A stretch of 12,500 bases of DNA, taken from contig JACVTC010000036.1 in NCBI GenBank assembly GCA_016946835.1, positions 430,001 to 442,500 of the forward strand, given 5' to 3'. Below, one piece after another: positions 1 to 7,537 of this stretch. The stretch comes from Neocallimastix lanati (nom. inval.). Lineage: Eukaryota; Neocallimastigomycota; Neocallimastigomycetes; Neocallimastigales; Neocallimastigaceae. Numbering within the stretch: position 1 is the first letter of the stretch; the number at the start of each line of letters is the position of its first letter. The notes beneath the pieces are model-generated. The model worked only from the letters and a program-made list of their open reading frames with translations, was not told the DNA's origin and did not search any database. The position numbers and the translations under genes were made by a program.

Positions 1-256
1 TTCGAAATTTTTTTGTGAATATTTTTTATACTCTTTTATTAATTTATTGTGATCCTGTACATTATTGAGCTGTTATAGTTGGTCTTTTCTAAAAGATTAA
101 GAGTTTCAGCTGTACAAAAGAATATTATAAAAAAATATATTAAAAGTAATAATAGAATAAAACAAAGGTTAAGAAAAAAGCATTACTTCATTACTAAATA
201 AAATAGATAGAATAATCCTTAATGTATTAAACTATAAAATATGGAGCCATTTTATA
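1..256. other. AT-rich leader of the copia remnant
   Basis: This stretch lies upstream of the gag-like reading frame, where a 5' LTR end and primer-binding site would be expected. I found no match between it and the repeat array after the polypurine tract, and I could not identify a tRNA-complementary primer-binding site. A small hairpin (TCTTTT/AAAAGA with a two-base loop) lies near 81-96. The left LTR may be outside the window or diverged beyond recognition by eye. Confidence 0.3.
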
Positions 257-475
257 ATGGGCAAGTTAGAAAATGCTTACCTTGTTCATACCATTGTTCC
301 TAATAATAATGTTACTGAAGAAACAGGGGAAAGTACATTAAATGCCAAAACTGTCACTACAAAAGATGATATTAAAGCCAGAAGAATCATATACCTTCAC
401 ATAAGTGAAGAAATATGGGAAAAAGTAGATGATATTGATATAGCCTTTGAATTATTTAAATGCTCATTACTGTGA
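257..475 (+). pseudogene. Copia gag N-terminal fragment
   Basis: This 72-codon frame opens with ATG at 257 and ends at a TGA in 473-475. Residues 37-66 (KDDIKARRIIYLHISEEIW, then a KVDDIDIAFELF stretch) have the pattern of the Ty1/copia gag UBN2-type region, in which a D-x-K-A-R block precedes a hydrophobic helix and a tAxElW-like segment. A full gag would continue with a longer helical domain and a CCHC zinc knuckle; both are absent. An alternative ATG at 241 is in another frame and hits a stop after about 20 codons, which may mark an old frameshift near the start. The family assignment is made by eye from short motifs and is moderate. Confidence 0.5.
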
Positions 476-479
476 AACT

Positions 480-855
480 GAAGAAGAAGAAACTACTACT
501 CTTGATGGAAAAATTTCAAATGAAGAATCTACTACACTTAATGGAGAAATTTCAATTGAAGGATATACTACTACTACAGAAACTATTGCGAATAATGAAA
601 AAGAATACGAAAAAGTAAAAAAGGAAGAAAAAGAAAATGAAACTACTACTCTTAAAAGTGAAATTCCAACTGAAAAAACCCTTGCTATTAATATGGAATC
701 ATTTTTGATTGAAGAAAATACTAAATATTCTATAATAGAGAAAAACGAAAACAAGTTATTAATTGACTATGGTTTAAAAAGAACCTGGTAATGATAATTT
801 AAATAAAATTGTATATTCAGATATAAATTTTAAACCAAAGGATAACAATGATAAT
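480..855 (+). pseudogene. Copia pol fragment, probable integrase-to-RT linker with 12-residue repeats
   Basis: One frame is open from before 447 to the stop at 789-791. It begins without an ATG (the first codon of the longest version is TTG), so it is a remnant, not a free-standing gene. It is acidic and Thr-rich and has three 36-bp in-frame repeats at 489-524, 525-560 and 639-674. They encode ETTTLDGKISNE, ESTTLNGEISIE and ETTTLKSEIPTE. Near 780 the likely continuation moves to another frame (PGNDNLNKIVYSDINF, from 784) and stops at about 855. Its place between gag and RNase H and its lack of a recognisable fold suggest the variable linker before reverse transcriptase. That identity is inferred from position only. 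Confidence 0.4.
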
Positions 856-858
856 TAA

Positions 859-1144
859 AAATCAACCAGTAGACAAATAATATACATAGGATGTGCTCCT
901 GTTGTCGGAAATTAAAAAGATAAAAATTCACAGCTAGAAGCACTACTGAAACTGAATTTAATGCAACCACTGACTTTATTAAAAATTTATATGGTTAAAC
1001 AATTAAGAAAAGGAAATAGGCGATTTCGCATTTGTAATGAATTATATAAAGAAGGTATTTATTAATATTCTGCATATTAATTCTAATGATATGCTTACTG
1101 ATATCGTAACAAAGAAAACTAAAGTGGAATCGTTCAATTATTAA
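859..1144 (+). pseudogene. Copia RNase H C-terminal domain, frameshifted
   Basis: The RNase H end of a Ty1/copia pol can be followed across several frames. It begins with KSTSRQIIYIGCAPVV (859-906). It continues with KFTARSTTETEFNATTDF in frame from 924, behind an in-frame TAA at 921-923; this is the family's S-T-E-A-E-Y/F motif with the conserved acid. The next part is at 1021-1059 (CNELYKEGI). The end is INSNDMLTDIVTK in a third frame, stopping at 1142-1144, which matches the terminal N-D-M-L-A-D-I-x-T-K signature of copia pol. At least three frame changes and two stops make it non-functional. This is the best evidence for the element's class. Confidence 0.82.
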
Positions 1145-1205
1145 TAACACTTTTAATTATTAATATTTATTCTTAATCATATTTTGAATAAAGAAATTTT
1201 ATTTT

Positions 1206-1219
1206 GAGGGGGGAAGTTT
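1206..1219 (+). other. Polypurine tract and 3' LTR boundary
   Basis: GAGGGGGGAAG lies about 60 bp after the RNase H stop, a very conspicuous purine/G run in such AT-rich DNA. Plus-strand synthesis of LTR retrotransposons is primed from such a tract placed directly before the 3' LTR. The sequence then reads TTTTGTTATAAACC, so the LTR could start with TG at 1220, the usual LTR terminus. The boundary is inferred. Confidence 0.6.
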
Positions 1220-1440
1220 TGTTATAAACCTTTATTTAAATATTTTATAAATATATATAATTTAGATATATTTAAATTCTTAGTAGTTTTGTTATAAACC
1301 TTTATTTAAATATTTTATAAATATATATAATTTAGATATATTTAAATTCTTAGTAGTTTTGTTATAAACCTTTATTTAAATATTTTATAAATATATATAA
1401 TTTAAATTCTTAGTAGTTTTGTTATAAACCTTGATTTAAA
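1216..1440 (+). repeat. 70-bp tandem array at the start of the presumed 3' LTR
   Basis: A 70-bp unit beginning GTTTTGTTATAAACC starts at 1216, 1286 and 1356; a further start at 1416 opens a partial copy that diverges after about 25 bp. The first two units look identical. The third is 60 bp because a TAGATATATT-like block is missing, and the fourth start carries a T-to-G change. As the array begins right after the polypurine tract, the presumed 5' end of the LTR itself has been multiplied. Confidence 0.85.
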
Positions 1441-1444
1441 TATT

Positions 1445-1811
1445 CTTTTCTTAATTTGCTATTATTAAGTTTTAGAGAAATGTAATGAATTTTTTAATAT
1501 ATTTTTATTAAATAGAAAAAAAATAAAAAAAAAAAAAACAGTTCAAAACACTTAGTATAAGATAATGGTTATTTAAAAATCTAAAATAAAAAAAATAATT
1601 AGAAAACTTTAATATATTCAAGAACAAACATGATAATAAAAAGACATTTAAGTTTTTATTTTTATTTTATTTTATATTTTTTTATTTTATTTTATTACTA
1701 AAACTTTAAAAAAAAAAAAAAAGTTAAAATATAATATACATTATGAAAATAACATAAAAATTATAAATTTTTGGATAGATGTAAAAATAAAAAAATTTAT
1801 TTCACTTCTTA
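1445..1811. other. Non-coding AT-rich stretch
   Basis: No reading frame or RNA gene is supported here. The stretch holds A- and T-homopolymers (1507-1539, 1708-1722) and TTTTATTTTA-type runs near 1657-1695. The first part may be the rest of the decayed LTR, but no right LTR end could be fixed. Confidence 0.4.
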
Positions 1812-2061
1812 ATGAGGGGTTTTGAAATCACAAAAAAATCAAGTAATGAAAAAGAATCTAAACAAACAGATAAACATCTTTTCAATTGTATTACAAATAC
1901 CTTTAATGAATTATTAGAAAAAGTGAGAAAAAAAAGAGCCTAATTTAGACAAACTAACAATTTATATGCCCCATTTTATTGAACCTTATGATAGTAATGA
2001 ATTAATACAAATTCTAAATTTAATAAATGATTATTATATAATAATAACTTATTTTAAATAA
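1812..2061 (+). pseudogene. Frameshifted remnant of an unrecognised gene
   Basis: Two overlapping frames together resemble one broken coding stretch. The first runs from ATG at 1812 to the TAA at 1941-1943 (43 residues; it ends with the segment FNELLEKVRKKRA). The second is open from 1936 to the TAA at 2059-2061 and reads EPNLDKLTIYMPHF, then residues rich in I, L, N and Y. The frame changes just after an A-homopolymer (about 1927-1934), a typical slippage site. The codon content is more gene-like than in nearby intergenic DNA, with Pro, Cys, His and Met present. I do not recognise the family. It may be a fragment of a dispersed gene family or of another transposon. Confidence 0.35.
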
Positions 2062-2595
2062 ATAATAAATATTTATTTAGAGAGAATAATATCAATTAAA
2101 GGAAAATTATGTAATTAGCTTATTTAATTAAATTTTATGTACTTCATTGAAGTTTTAAACAAATTTATGTTTAAAGAGCAACGAAAAATTATTGTATATT
2201 TAAAAATAAAAATTAATGGTGATAAAAATTAAATAATTTTCATGTTCTTAAATGTCAAGGAATTAAATATGAACAATAATATAAATGGAAGTATGATTTA
2301 AAAGAATTTAAATTTATACATAAAATTAGAGAAGGTCTAAATGTAATTTGAAGGAATTAAATTTATAAATAAAAATTAGAGATGGTCTAAATGTAATTAA
2401 AAATAAAATAAAATAAAATAACGAAATAATAGAATTAATTGTAAATTTTCCAGTATTAAAAATAAATCATATGCTATAGATTATAAGTGAAATTAAAACA
2501 TTAATTAAATTAAAAAGAAAATACTGAATTTAATTACAAAAAATTAAACTAAAAATAGATAAAATGTCATTTTATGTTTGATTAAAAATGGTATA
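2062..2595. other. Non-coding AT-rich stretch
   Basis: No gene is seen; stops occur in every frame. Apart from a short imperfect tandem duplication (2302-2398), nothing in it is recognised. Confidence 0.4.
2302..2398 (+). repeat. Imperfect 49-bp tandem duplication
   Basis: The block at 2302-2348, containing TTAGAGAAGGTCTAAATG, is repeated at 2351-2398 as TTAGAGATGGTCTAAATG with a few substitutions and an added A. It is an old local duplication with no coding role seen. Confidence 0.7.
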
Positions 2596-2884
2596 GGAAT
2601 TTAAATATTTTATCCCCAAAGTTTAAAAAAATTATTTAATATACTTCATATATAATATAACATAATAGAGAATAATAGAGAATAATATATATTAGTTTGA
2701 AATAAAATTTAATATAAAAACAATGTAATAAAATATAACCCATTCCCTAATTAATATTTCACAATATAAATATAAAATGTTTTATATATATATATTATTC
2801 TCTATTATTCTCTATTATGTTATATTATATATGAAGTATATTAAATAATTTTTTTAAACTTTGGGGATAAAATATTTAAATTCC
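2596..2884. repeat. Perfect 97-bp inverted repeat around a 95-nt loop
   Basis: The left arm (2596-2692) starts GGAATTTAAATATTTTATCC and the right arm (2788-2884) is its exact reverse complement, ending in AATATTTAAATTCC. I compared all 97 positions and saw no mismatch, including the CCCC/GGGG block and a 7-base A/T run. The arms include a repeated AATAGAGAAT-like decamer (about 2664-2685). The 95-nt spacer (2693-2787) holds a partial copy of the sequence that follows the right arm. Perfect arms in otherwise diverged DNA point to a recent event or to gene conversion between arms. A cruciform or a long RNA hairpin is possible. No transposase or target duplication was seen. Confidence 0.93.
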
Positions 2885-2923
2885 CTAATTAATATTTCAC
2901 TATATAAATATAAAAATGTTTTT
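2742..2923 (+). repeat. Direct repeat bracketing the right arm of the inverted repeat
   Basis: ATTCCCTAATTAATATTTCA and about 20 further bases occur at 2742-2783, inside the loop, and again at 2880-2923, immediately after the right arm, with one substitution and one added A. A third copy of the same start lies at 3858-3890. The right arm thus sits between two copies of a direct repeat, as expected if it was inserted during a template switch or a replication-based rearrangement. Confidence 0.8.
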
Positions 2924-3160
2924 TATTTCTTTTTTTTTTTTTTGTTATTATTAACTTCTTTATAGTATATTAAAATAAAAATGGAGAAAAGACTAAAAAA
3001 ATATACATTATTATAAAATTTTATAAAAGTTATTTTTTTTCTAGTTATTACAGACTTATTTAAAGTACAATAAAATAAAAATTGAAGAAAAAACTAAAAA
3101 TATACATTACTGAAATTTAGAATTTAAATAAAACCATGTTACTAAATTTTTTTCTTTTTC

Positions 3161-3185
<25 letters not shown>
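3161..3185 (+). repeat. Poly-T tract
   Basis: An uninterrupted run of 25 T in unit A of the tandem duplication. The matching place in unit B has an (AT)n and a shorter T run, so the simple sequence has changed since the duplication. Confidence 0.8.
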
Positions 3186-3191
<6 letters not shown>

Positions 3192-3684
3192 AAGTCTTCT
3201 TCCAAAAAAAATAATAATAATAATAATTCTAATTTTACTTTATATTTATATTTAATATATATGAAATTAATATCAAAAGCATTTTTATAAATCTTAACTT
3301 TAAATGTATCAATTTTAAAAAAATTAAAAAAAAGAAATAAAAAAAATAAAAAAAAAAAAAATAAAAATAAAAATAATAATAAATATATAAATTAAAAATA
3401 AAAATAAACATTTAATATAGATAATTATATGATAAATAATAATTTAATCCCTGTTTTAAATTCATTAGATTTAATATAAACTATGTAAAGTTAAACAAAC
3501 AAAATAACTGATAAAATCTATATAAAAATATAAATAATATTCCACTCCATCTGATAACATATCAGTAACTATATGATAAGAAAGTCTTAAAATCAATGAG
3601 TTTTTGAAAAGTTATTTTTAGAAATTCAATATATTCTTTTAATAAAATTTTATTATTTTTTTCTTATTATATTTTAATATTATA

Positions 3685-3692
<8 letters not shown>

Positions 3693-3725
<33 letters not shown>

Positions 3726-3731
3726 TTTTTG
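3693..3731 (+). repeat. (AT)n followed by poly-T, end of duplication unit A
   Basis: A dinucleotide AT run directly followed by poly-T. The same arrangement ends unit B at about 4590-4649. Confidence 0.75.
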
Positions 3732-3895
3732 AAAAATCTATGAATATTTTTATAATGCAATGAAAATATTAACATATTTCGCATTAAATATTAAATATTT
3801 TATTATAATTTTCTAAATAATTTTTAGACCCATAAATAATAAAATTTAATATAATAAATTCCCTAATTAATATTTCACTATATAAATATTTAAAT

Positions 3896-3897
<2 letters not shown>

Positions 3898-3928
<31 letters not shown>
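3898..3928 (+). repeat. Poly-T tract
   Basis: An uninterrupted run of 31 T near the start of duplication unit B. It corresponds to a shorter, interrupted T run in unit A (about 2918-2943). Confidence 0.8.
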
Positions 3929-3930
<2 letters not shown>

Positions 3931-4589
3931 TATTAACCTTTTTAATGCATGACCAAAAAATCTATATTATTAAAATTTATATAAGTTATTTTTTTTTTCG
4001 AGTTGTTACTGACTAATTTAAAGTAAAATGAAATAAAAATTAAAGAAAAAAACTTAAGTATTCATTACTGAAATTTAGAATTTAAATAAAACCATGATAT
4101 ATATATATATATTTTTTTTTAATCGAAAGTCCTCTTCTAATTATACTTAATATATATATTTAATATATATGAAATAAATATCAAAAGTATTTTTATAAAT
4201 TTTAACTTTAAATGTATCATTTTTAAAAAAAATTAAAAAAAAAAAAAAAGATAATAATAATAAATATATAAAATTAAAAATAAAAAATAAACATTAAATA
4301 TAGATGAATATAATAGATATTAATAATATCAAGATTAATTTATTAAATATTAATATGATAAATAATAATATAACTTTTGTTTTAAATTTATTATATTTAA
4401 TATAATTTGATAAAATTTTAATGAAAAAAATAATAATCCAATGTATTAGATAACTAATATAAAATATCAACAATTATTTAATATGAAAGTCTTAAATTCT
4501 AATTGGAATATAATGGTTTTTGAAAAGTTATTTTTAGAAATTCAATATATTCTTTCAATAAAATTTTATTATTTTTTTATTATTATATT

Positions 4590-4590
4590 A

Positions 4591-4649
<59 letters not shown>
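4590..4649 (+). repeat. (AT)n followed by 29 T
   Basis: A microsatellite of AT dinucleotides passes directly into an uninterrupted T run at 4621-4649. It marks the end of duplication unit B and mirrors the end of unit A. Confidence 0.8.
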
Positions 4650-4689
4650 GAAAATTTTATGAAATATTTTACATTAAAATTTTAAATTA

Positions 4690-5210
4690 TAATAAATTTT
4701 TGGTAAAAAGTCTCGGTAAATGTACATAGGATTTAAGTAATATAAATATTGCGGAAGATATGTGTAAAATTTCTTTTATAAAGTTTCATTTATCATTTCA
4801 TTATATTAATAAGTCAAATTTAAAATTTAATTATATCATTCGTAATTAAATAATAATTGTCTTAATAATTTAATAGTATTTAATAATTTATATACATTTA
4901 TCAATTTTTTTTTTTGTTGTTGTTGTTTTTTCGTTTTTTCTATTTATACAATTATATATTGATAATAATTATGATATTAAATTTTAAAAATTTCCACCAA
5001 ATTTATAATTAAAAATTTATTAAATTTTATATTCGTGTAACATTTTATTATGGTTTTAGGGTTTTAAATGATATTAACATAAATGATTTAATTAAATTTC
5101 TAAAATTAGTAATATTTTTATCGTGTAACATCAATTTGTCATTAAGTTAAATATTTATATTAAAAATTAATTAAATATAATTTATTAATATTTATATAAA
5201 TTTTAATAAT
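4690..5210. other. Intergenic region upstream of the GH114 gene
   Basis: No reading frame of note. It contains a short (GTT)n run near 4916-4926 and otherwise AT-rich DNA. A few less AT-rich words (AAAGTCTCGGTAAATGTACA near 4708, ATTGCGGAAG near 4748) stand out, but I cannot link them to a known regulatory site. Confidence 0.35.
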
Positions 5211-5252
5211 AAAAAAAAAAAAAAAAAAAAAATTTATAAATATATAAAAAGG
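5211..5252 (+). promoter_or_regulatory. Poly(A) tract and TATA-like box before the GH114 gene
   Basis: A run of 22 A (5211-5232) is followed by TATAAATATATAAAAAGG (5235-5252), a good TATA-box match with a rare GG at its end. Stiff poly(dA:dT) next to a TATA element is a common nucleosome-depleted promoter layout in fungi. If transcription starts 30 or more bases downstream, the 5' leader is about 290 nt, AT-rich and without an obvious intron. In DNA this AT-rich, TATA-like words are common, so this rests on the pairing and position. Confidence 0.4.
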
Positions 5253-5571
5253 TTTAAAATTTTCAAATTTAAAAACTTCAAAGAATTAAAAATTTAAAGT
5301 TTTAAAGTTAATAGAATTAATTTAAAAGAATTTATTAATATTATTATTCTTCTTCTTAATTGTATTAAGAACTACATAAAAGAATAAAATTAAAAGAGAA
5401 AAGGAATAATTTTTTATTACTATTATTATTTTTGATATATCAGGAATATATTCATAACTATAAAAAGTTTCAAATTTTTTAATTTTACATCAAATTATAA
5501 AAAAATAAAAAAATTTTTAATAAATATTATATTTCAATATATTATAACATTAATAATAATAATTTACTAAA

Positions 5572-6987
5572 ATGAATTTAAAAAATTTTAGTTTAATTTT
5601 TTTAGTTGCATTAATTATCTTTGTAATATCAGCTGAAGCTGGTAGAAATGGAAGGTCAAGAAATGGAAGAAGACCAAAAAAATCTAATGAAGATCCAACT
5701 ATTAAATTTAGACAATCAGTAGAAAAATTCAAAAAAATTAGAGAAGAAGAAAAAATGAAAAGATCATTATTAGCTAAAAGAGAGGAAATTAATGAAAATG
5801 ATGAAATTAATAGAGCTAATATATTATTACTTCTTGGAAAGCATGATTCAAGTCAAAGAAGTCTTTTTGAAATAGATGGTGATAATTTAATTCAAAATGA
5901 ATATATTCTTGAAATTGTTAATGATGATAGTACCCCAGAGCAAGTTACTAATAATCTTATTGAAGATAGTAATAGAAAAATGGCTTTCAAATCAAAAGTA
6001 AAAACTGTTATTAAAACTGTTAAAAAATCTATAAAGAATATTAAAACTATATCAATAACTAAAAATGCTTACACTACAATTAAAAAGACTACTTCTACAT
6101 TAAAAAATATTAATACTAATACTATAAAAAAGACTTCTACTGTTCAAACAATTACTAAAACTAAAATAGCAGTTGCCACTAACGACGCAATTGCCACTAA
6201 CGACGCAATTGCCACTAATAACGCAGTTACTTCCAGTATAACTTCTAGTAATAATTTAAATAAAATTTATCAACCAAAACCAGGTACAAAATTCCAATGG
6301 CAACTTTCCAACTGTAATAAAGTAAATACTTCAGTTAATGCTGATGTATTTGATATTGATCTTTTCGAAACTCCAGAAAAAAAAATAAAAGAGTTACAAA
6401 ACAAAGGAAAGAAAGTTATTTGCTATTTCTCCGGTGGAACAATTGAAAGTTGGAGAGATGATGCTGAAGATTTCTTAAATAAAGGGGTTGTTTTGGCTGA
6501 AATGGAAGATTGGGAAAATGAAAATTGGGTAAATATTAACAGTTCTAAACTTAAACCACTTATTCAAAATCGTTTAGATATTGCTGTCGAAAAGGGATGT
6601 GATGGTGTAGAAATTGATAATGTTGATGGTTATACCTTTGATGAAAATGATTTTACTTATAGTCAACAATTAAAATTCAATAAATGGTTAGCTGATGAAG
6701 CTCACAAAAGAAATCTTTCTATTGGTTTAAAGAATGATATGGACCAAATTAAAGATTTACTTCCATTTTACGATTGGGCCTTAAATGAAGAATGTTATGA
6801 ATACGGAGAATGTGAAAAATACAAACCATTTATTGAAGCTAATAAGGCTGTTTTCGGGGTCAGTTATATTACCGGTTCAAAGAAGATTGCTGAAGCTTGT
6901 AAGAAAGCTAATAAATTAAATCTTGATTACCAAATTAAGAATCTTGAATTAGATGCTTCAAAAATTGACTGTTCTATTTATGAATAA
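5572..6987 (+). CDS. Secreted GH114 family protein (endo-alpha-1,4-polygalactosaminidase-like) with long basic N-terminal extension
   Basis: This 471-residue protein is complete in one exon. The ATG is preceded by an A-rich context (ACTAAA) and opens a good signal peptide: K4, a hydrophobic core at 7-19, and SAEA before a likely cut at A23/G24. Residues 24-136 are strongly basic and charged, with dibasic sites K63-R64 and K69-R70. Residues 137-235 form a Lys/Thr/Ile-rich linker ending in AIATND repeats. The catalytic domain spans about 236-471. It shows the GH114 signatures WQL (243), DIDLF (261), ICYFSGGTIESWRDD (283-297), GCDGVEIDNVDGY (342-354), GLKND (385) and NEEC (405). The family is a TIM barrel that cleaves alpha-1,4-linked galactosamine polymers. 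D349 and E407 are plausible catalytic acids by position, which is inference. No dockerin or carbohydrate-binding module is visible. The substrate in this organism is unknown; a biofilm or cell-wall galactosaminan is possible. Confidence 0.9.
   Translation: MNLKNFSLIFLVALIIFVISAEAGRNGRSRNGRRPKKSNEDPTIKFRQSVEKFKKIREEEKMKRSLLAKREEINENDEINRANILLLLGKHDSSQRSLFEIDGDNLIQNEYILEIVNDDSTPEQVTNNLIEDSNRKMAFKSKVKTVIKTVKKSIKNIKTISITKNAYTTIKKTTSTLKNINTNTIKKTSTVQTITKTKIAVATNDAIATNDAIATNNAVTSSITSSNNLNKIYQPKPGTKFQWQLSNCNKVNTSVNADVFDIDLFETPEKKIKELQNKGKKVICYFSGGTIESWRDDAEDFLNKGVVLAEMEDWENENWVNINSSKLKPLIQNRLDIAVEKGCDGVEIDNVDGYTFDENDFTYSQQLKFNKWLADEAHKRNLSIGLKNDMDQIKDLLPFYDWALNEECYEYGECEKYKPFIEANKAVFGVSYITGSKKIAEACKKANKLNLDYQIKNLELDASKIDCSIYE
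6175..6228 (+). repeat. 18-bp in-frame tandem repeat in the GH114 linker
   Basis: Three copies of GCCACTAACGACGCAATT (6175, 6193, 6211) encode ATNDAI, ATNDAI and ATNNAV. The first two are identical; the third has three changes. The repeat is noticeably less AT-rich than its surroundings and lies just before the catalytic domain, so it probably extends a flexible linker. Confidence 0.9.
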
Positions 6988-7003
6988 GAAAAGTTTTTAA
7001 TAT

Positions 7004-7027
7004 TACTATTTATATATATAAATAGTA
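7004..7027 (+). other. Perfect 24-bp palindrome in the GH114 3' region
   Basis: TACTATTTATATATATAAATAGTA, 17 bp after the stop codon, is its own reverse complement. It would form a hairpin in the 3' UTR. Whether it helps 3'-end formation is unknown, and AT-only palindromes are frequent in this DNA. Confidence 0.5.
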
Positions 7028-7225
7028 TTATACAATCAAAATATATATATATATATTAAGGATTAGTATTATAAAATTAAATTTATTTATTTATTTCTTT
7101 TTTTAAATATTATAAATTATAAATAATATGCGTACTTTTAGACTTAATGTATATTATATATATATAATATAATATAAGAATATATTATATAAATATAATT
7201 ATATTTGTATAAAAAAACTAAAACA

Positions 7226-7420
7226 CATTTCATATATATCATATTTATCATTTTATTATTTTTTTCTGTTTATTAACTTAATAATGTATATAAAAATATA
7301 AATAAAATTAAAAATAATTAAACATATTTCATATATATCATATTTATCATTTTATTATTTTTTTCTGTTTATTAACTTAATAATGTTTATAAAAATATAA
7401 ATAAAAATAAAAATAAATAA
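7226..7420 (+). repeat. 99-bp tandem duplication
   Basis: The block TTTCATATATATCATATTTA and its continuation through CTGTTTATTAACTTAATAATG occurs at about 7228 and again at 7327, a 99-bp spacing. Few differences are seen (for example GTATAT versus GTTTAT), so the duplication is fairly recent. No coding content. Confidence 0.9.
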
Positions 7421-7461
7421 AAAAAAATAAAAGTAATTAAAAAAAATTTAAATACTTAACA

Positions 7462-7517
7462 AAAAAAAAAGAAAATCTTCTATAAGAACTAAAAAAAAAG
7501 AAAATCTTCTATAAGAA
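7462..7517 (+). repeat. 29-bp tandem duplication
   Basis: GAAAATCTTCTATAAGAA after a poly-A run occurs at 7471-7488 and again at 7500-7517, a 29-bp spacing. The copies differ only in the length of the A run. Confidence 0.88.
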
Positions 7518-7535
7518 TAAGAAATGTATTTGTAT

Positions 7536-7537
<2 letters not shown>

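Larger units (their letters stand above)
241..1440 (+). mobile_element. Decayed, internally deleted Ty1/copia LTR retrotransposon
   Basis: Pieces of a copia-type polyprotein lie in the expected order on one strand: a gag-like N-terminus (257-475), a segment resembling the region between integrase and reverse transcriptase (480-855), and the RNase H C-terminus (859-1144). A polypurine tract and a presumed LTR start follow. Gag zinc knuckle, protease, integrase core and reverse transcriptase are missing, so about 0.9 kb of coding remnant replaces the several kilobases of an intact element. Stops and frame changes interrupt the pieces, so the element cannot move by itself. The element class rests mainly on RNase H motifs (GCAPVV, STTETEFNATTDFIK, NDMLTDIVTK). 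The exact ends are uncertain because no matching 5' LTR or target-site duplication was seen. Confidence 0.75.
2881..4680 (+). repeat. Diverged tandem duplication of about 0.8-0.9 kb
   Basis: Unit A (2881 to about 3770) and unit B (3859 to about 4680) share ordered landmarks. TTCCCTAATTAATATTTCAC is at 2881 and 3859. GAAATTTAGAATTTAAATAA, followed by AACCATG, ends near 3137 and 4095. AACTTTAAATGTATCA is near 3297 and 4205. TTTTTGAAAAGTTATTTTTA begins at 3601 and 4517. Both copies end with an (AT)n run followed by poly-T. The spacing falls from 978 to 916 bp along the unit because of indels, mostly in homopolymers. Neither copy has a sustained reading frame. The start of the unit also occurs as a fragment at 2742-2783. 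Confidence 0.85.

Noticed and set aside
467-754. Minus-strand open frame of 95 codons
   Set aside because: It is antisense to the Thr/Glu-rich copia-linked frame and encodes only Ser/Val/Phe-rich low-complexity sequence.
1216-1440. CRISPR-like array
   Set aside because: The 70-bp units are directly adjacent without unique spacers, in a eukaryotic retroelement context.
3551-3565. Short palindrome CTGATAACATATCAG as a protein-binding site
   Set aside because: Six-base arms are expected by chance in a region this long and AT-rich, and no gene is nearby.
5550-5732. Minus-strand open frame over the GH114 start
   Set aside because: It lies opposite the signal peptide and basic region of a well-supported gene and shows no motif of its own.
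5595-6987. Dockerin or carbohydrate-binding module on the GH114 protein
   Set aside because: Anaerobic fungal cellulosomal enzymes often carry Cys-rich dockerins, but the only cysteines are in the catalytic domain (such as C248, C284, C343, C408, C414) and their pattern is not dockerin-like.
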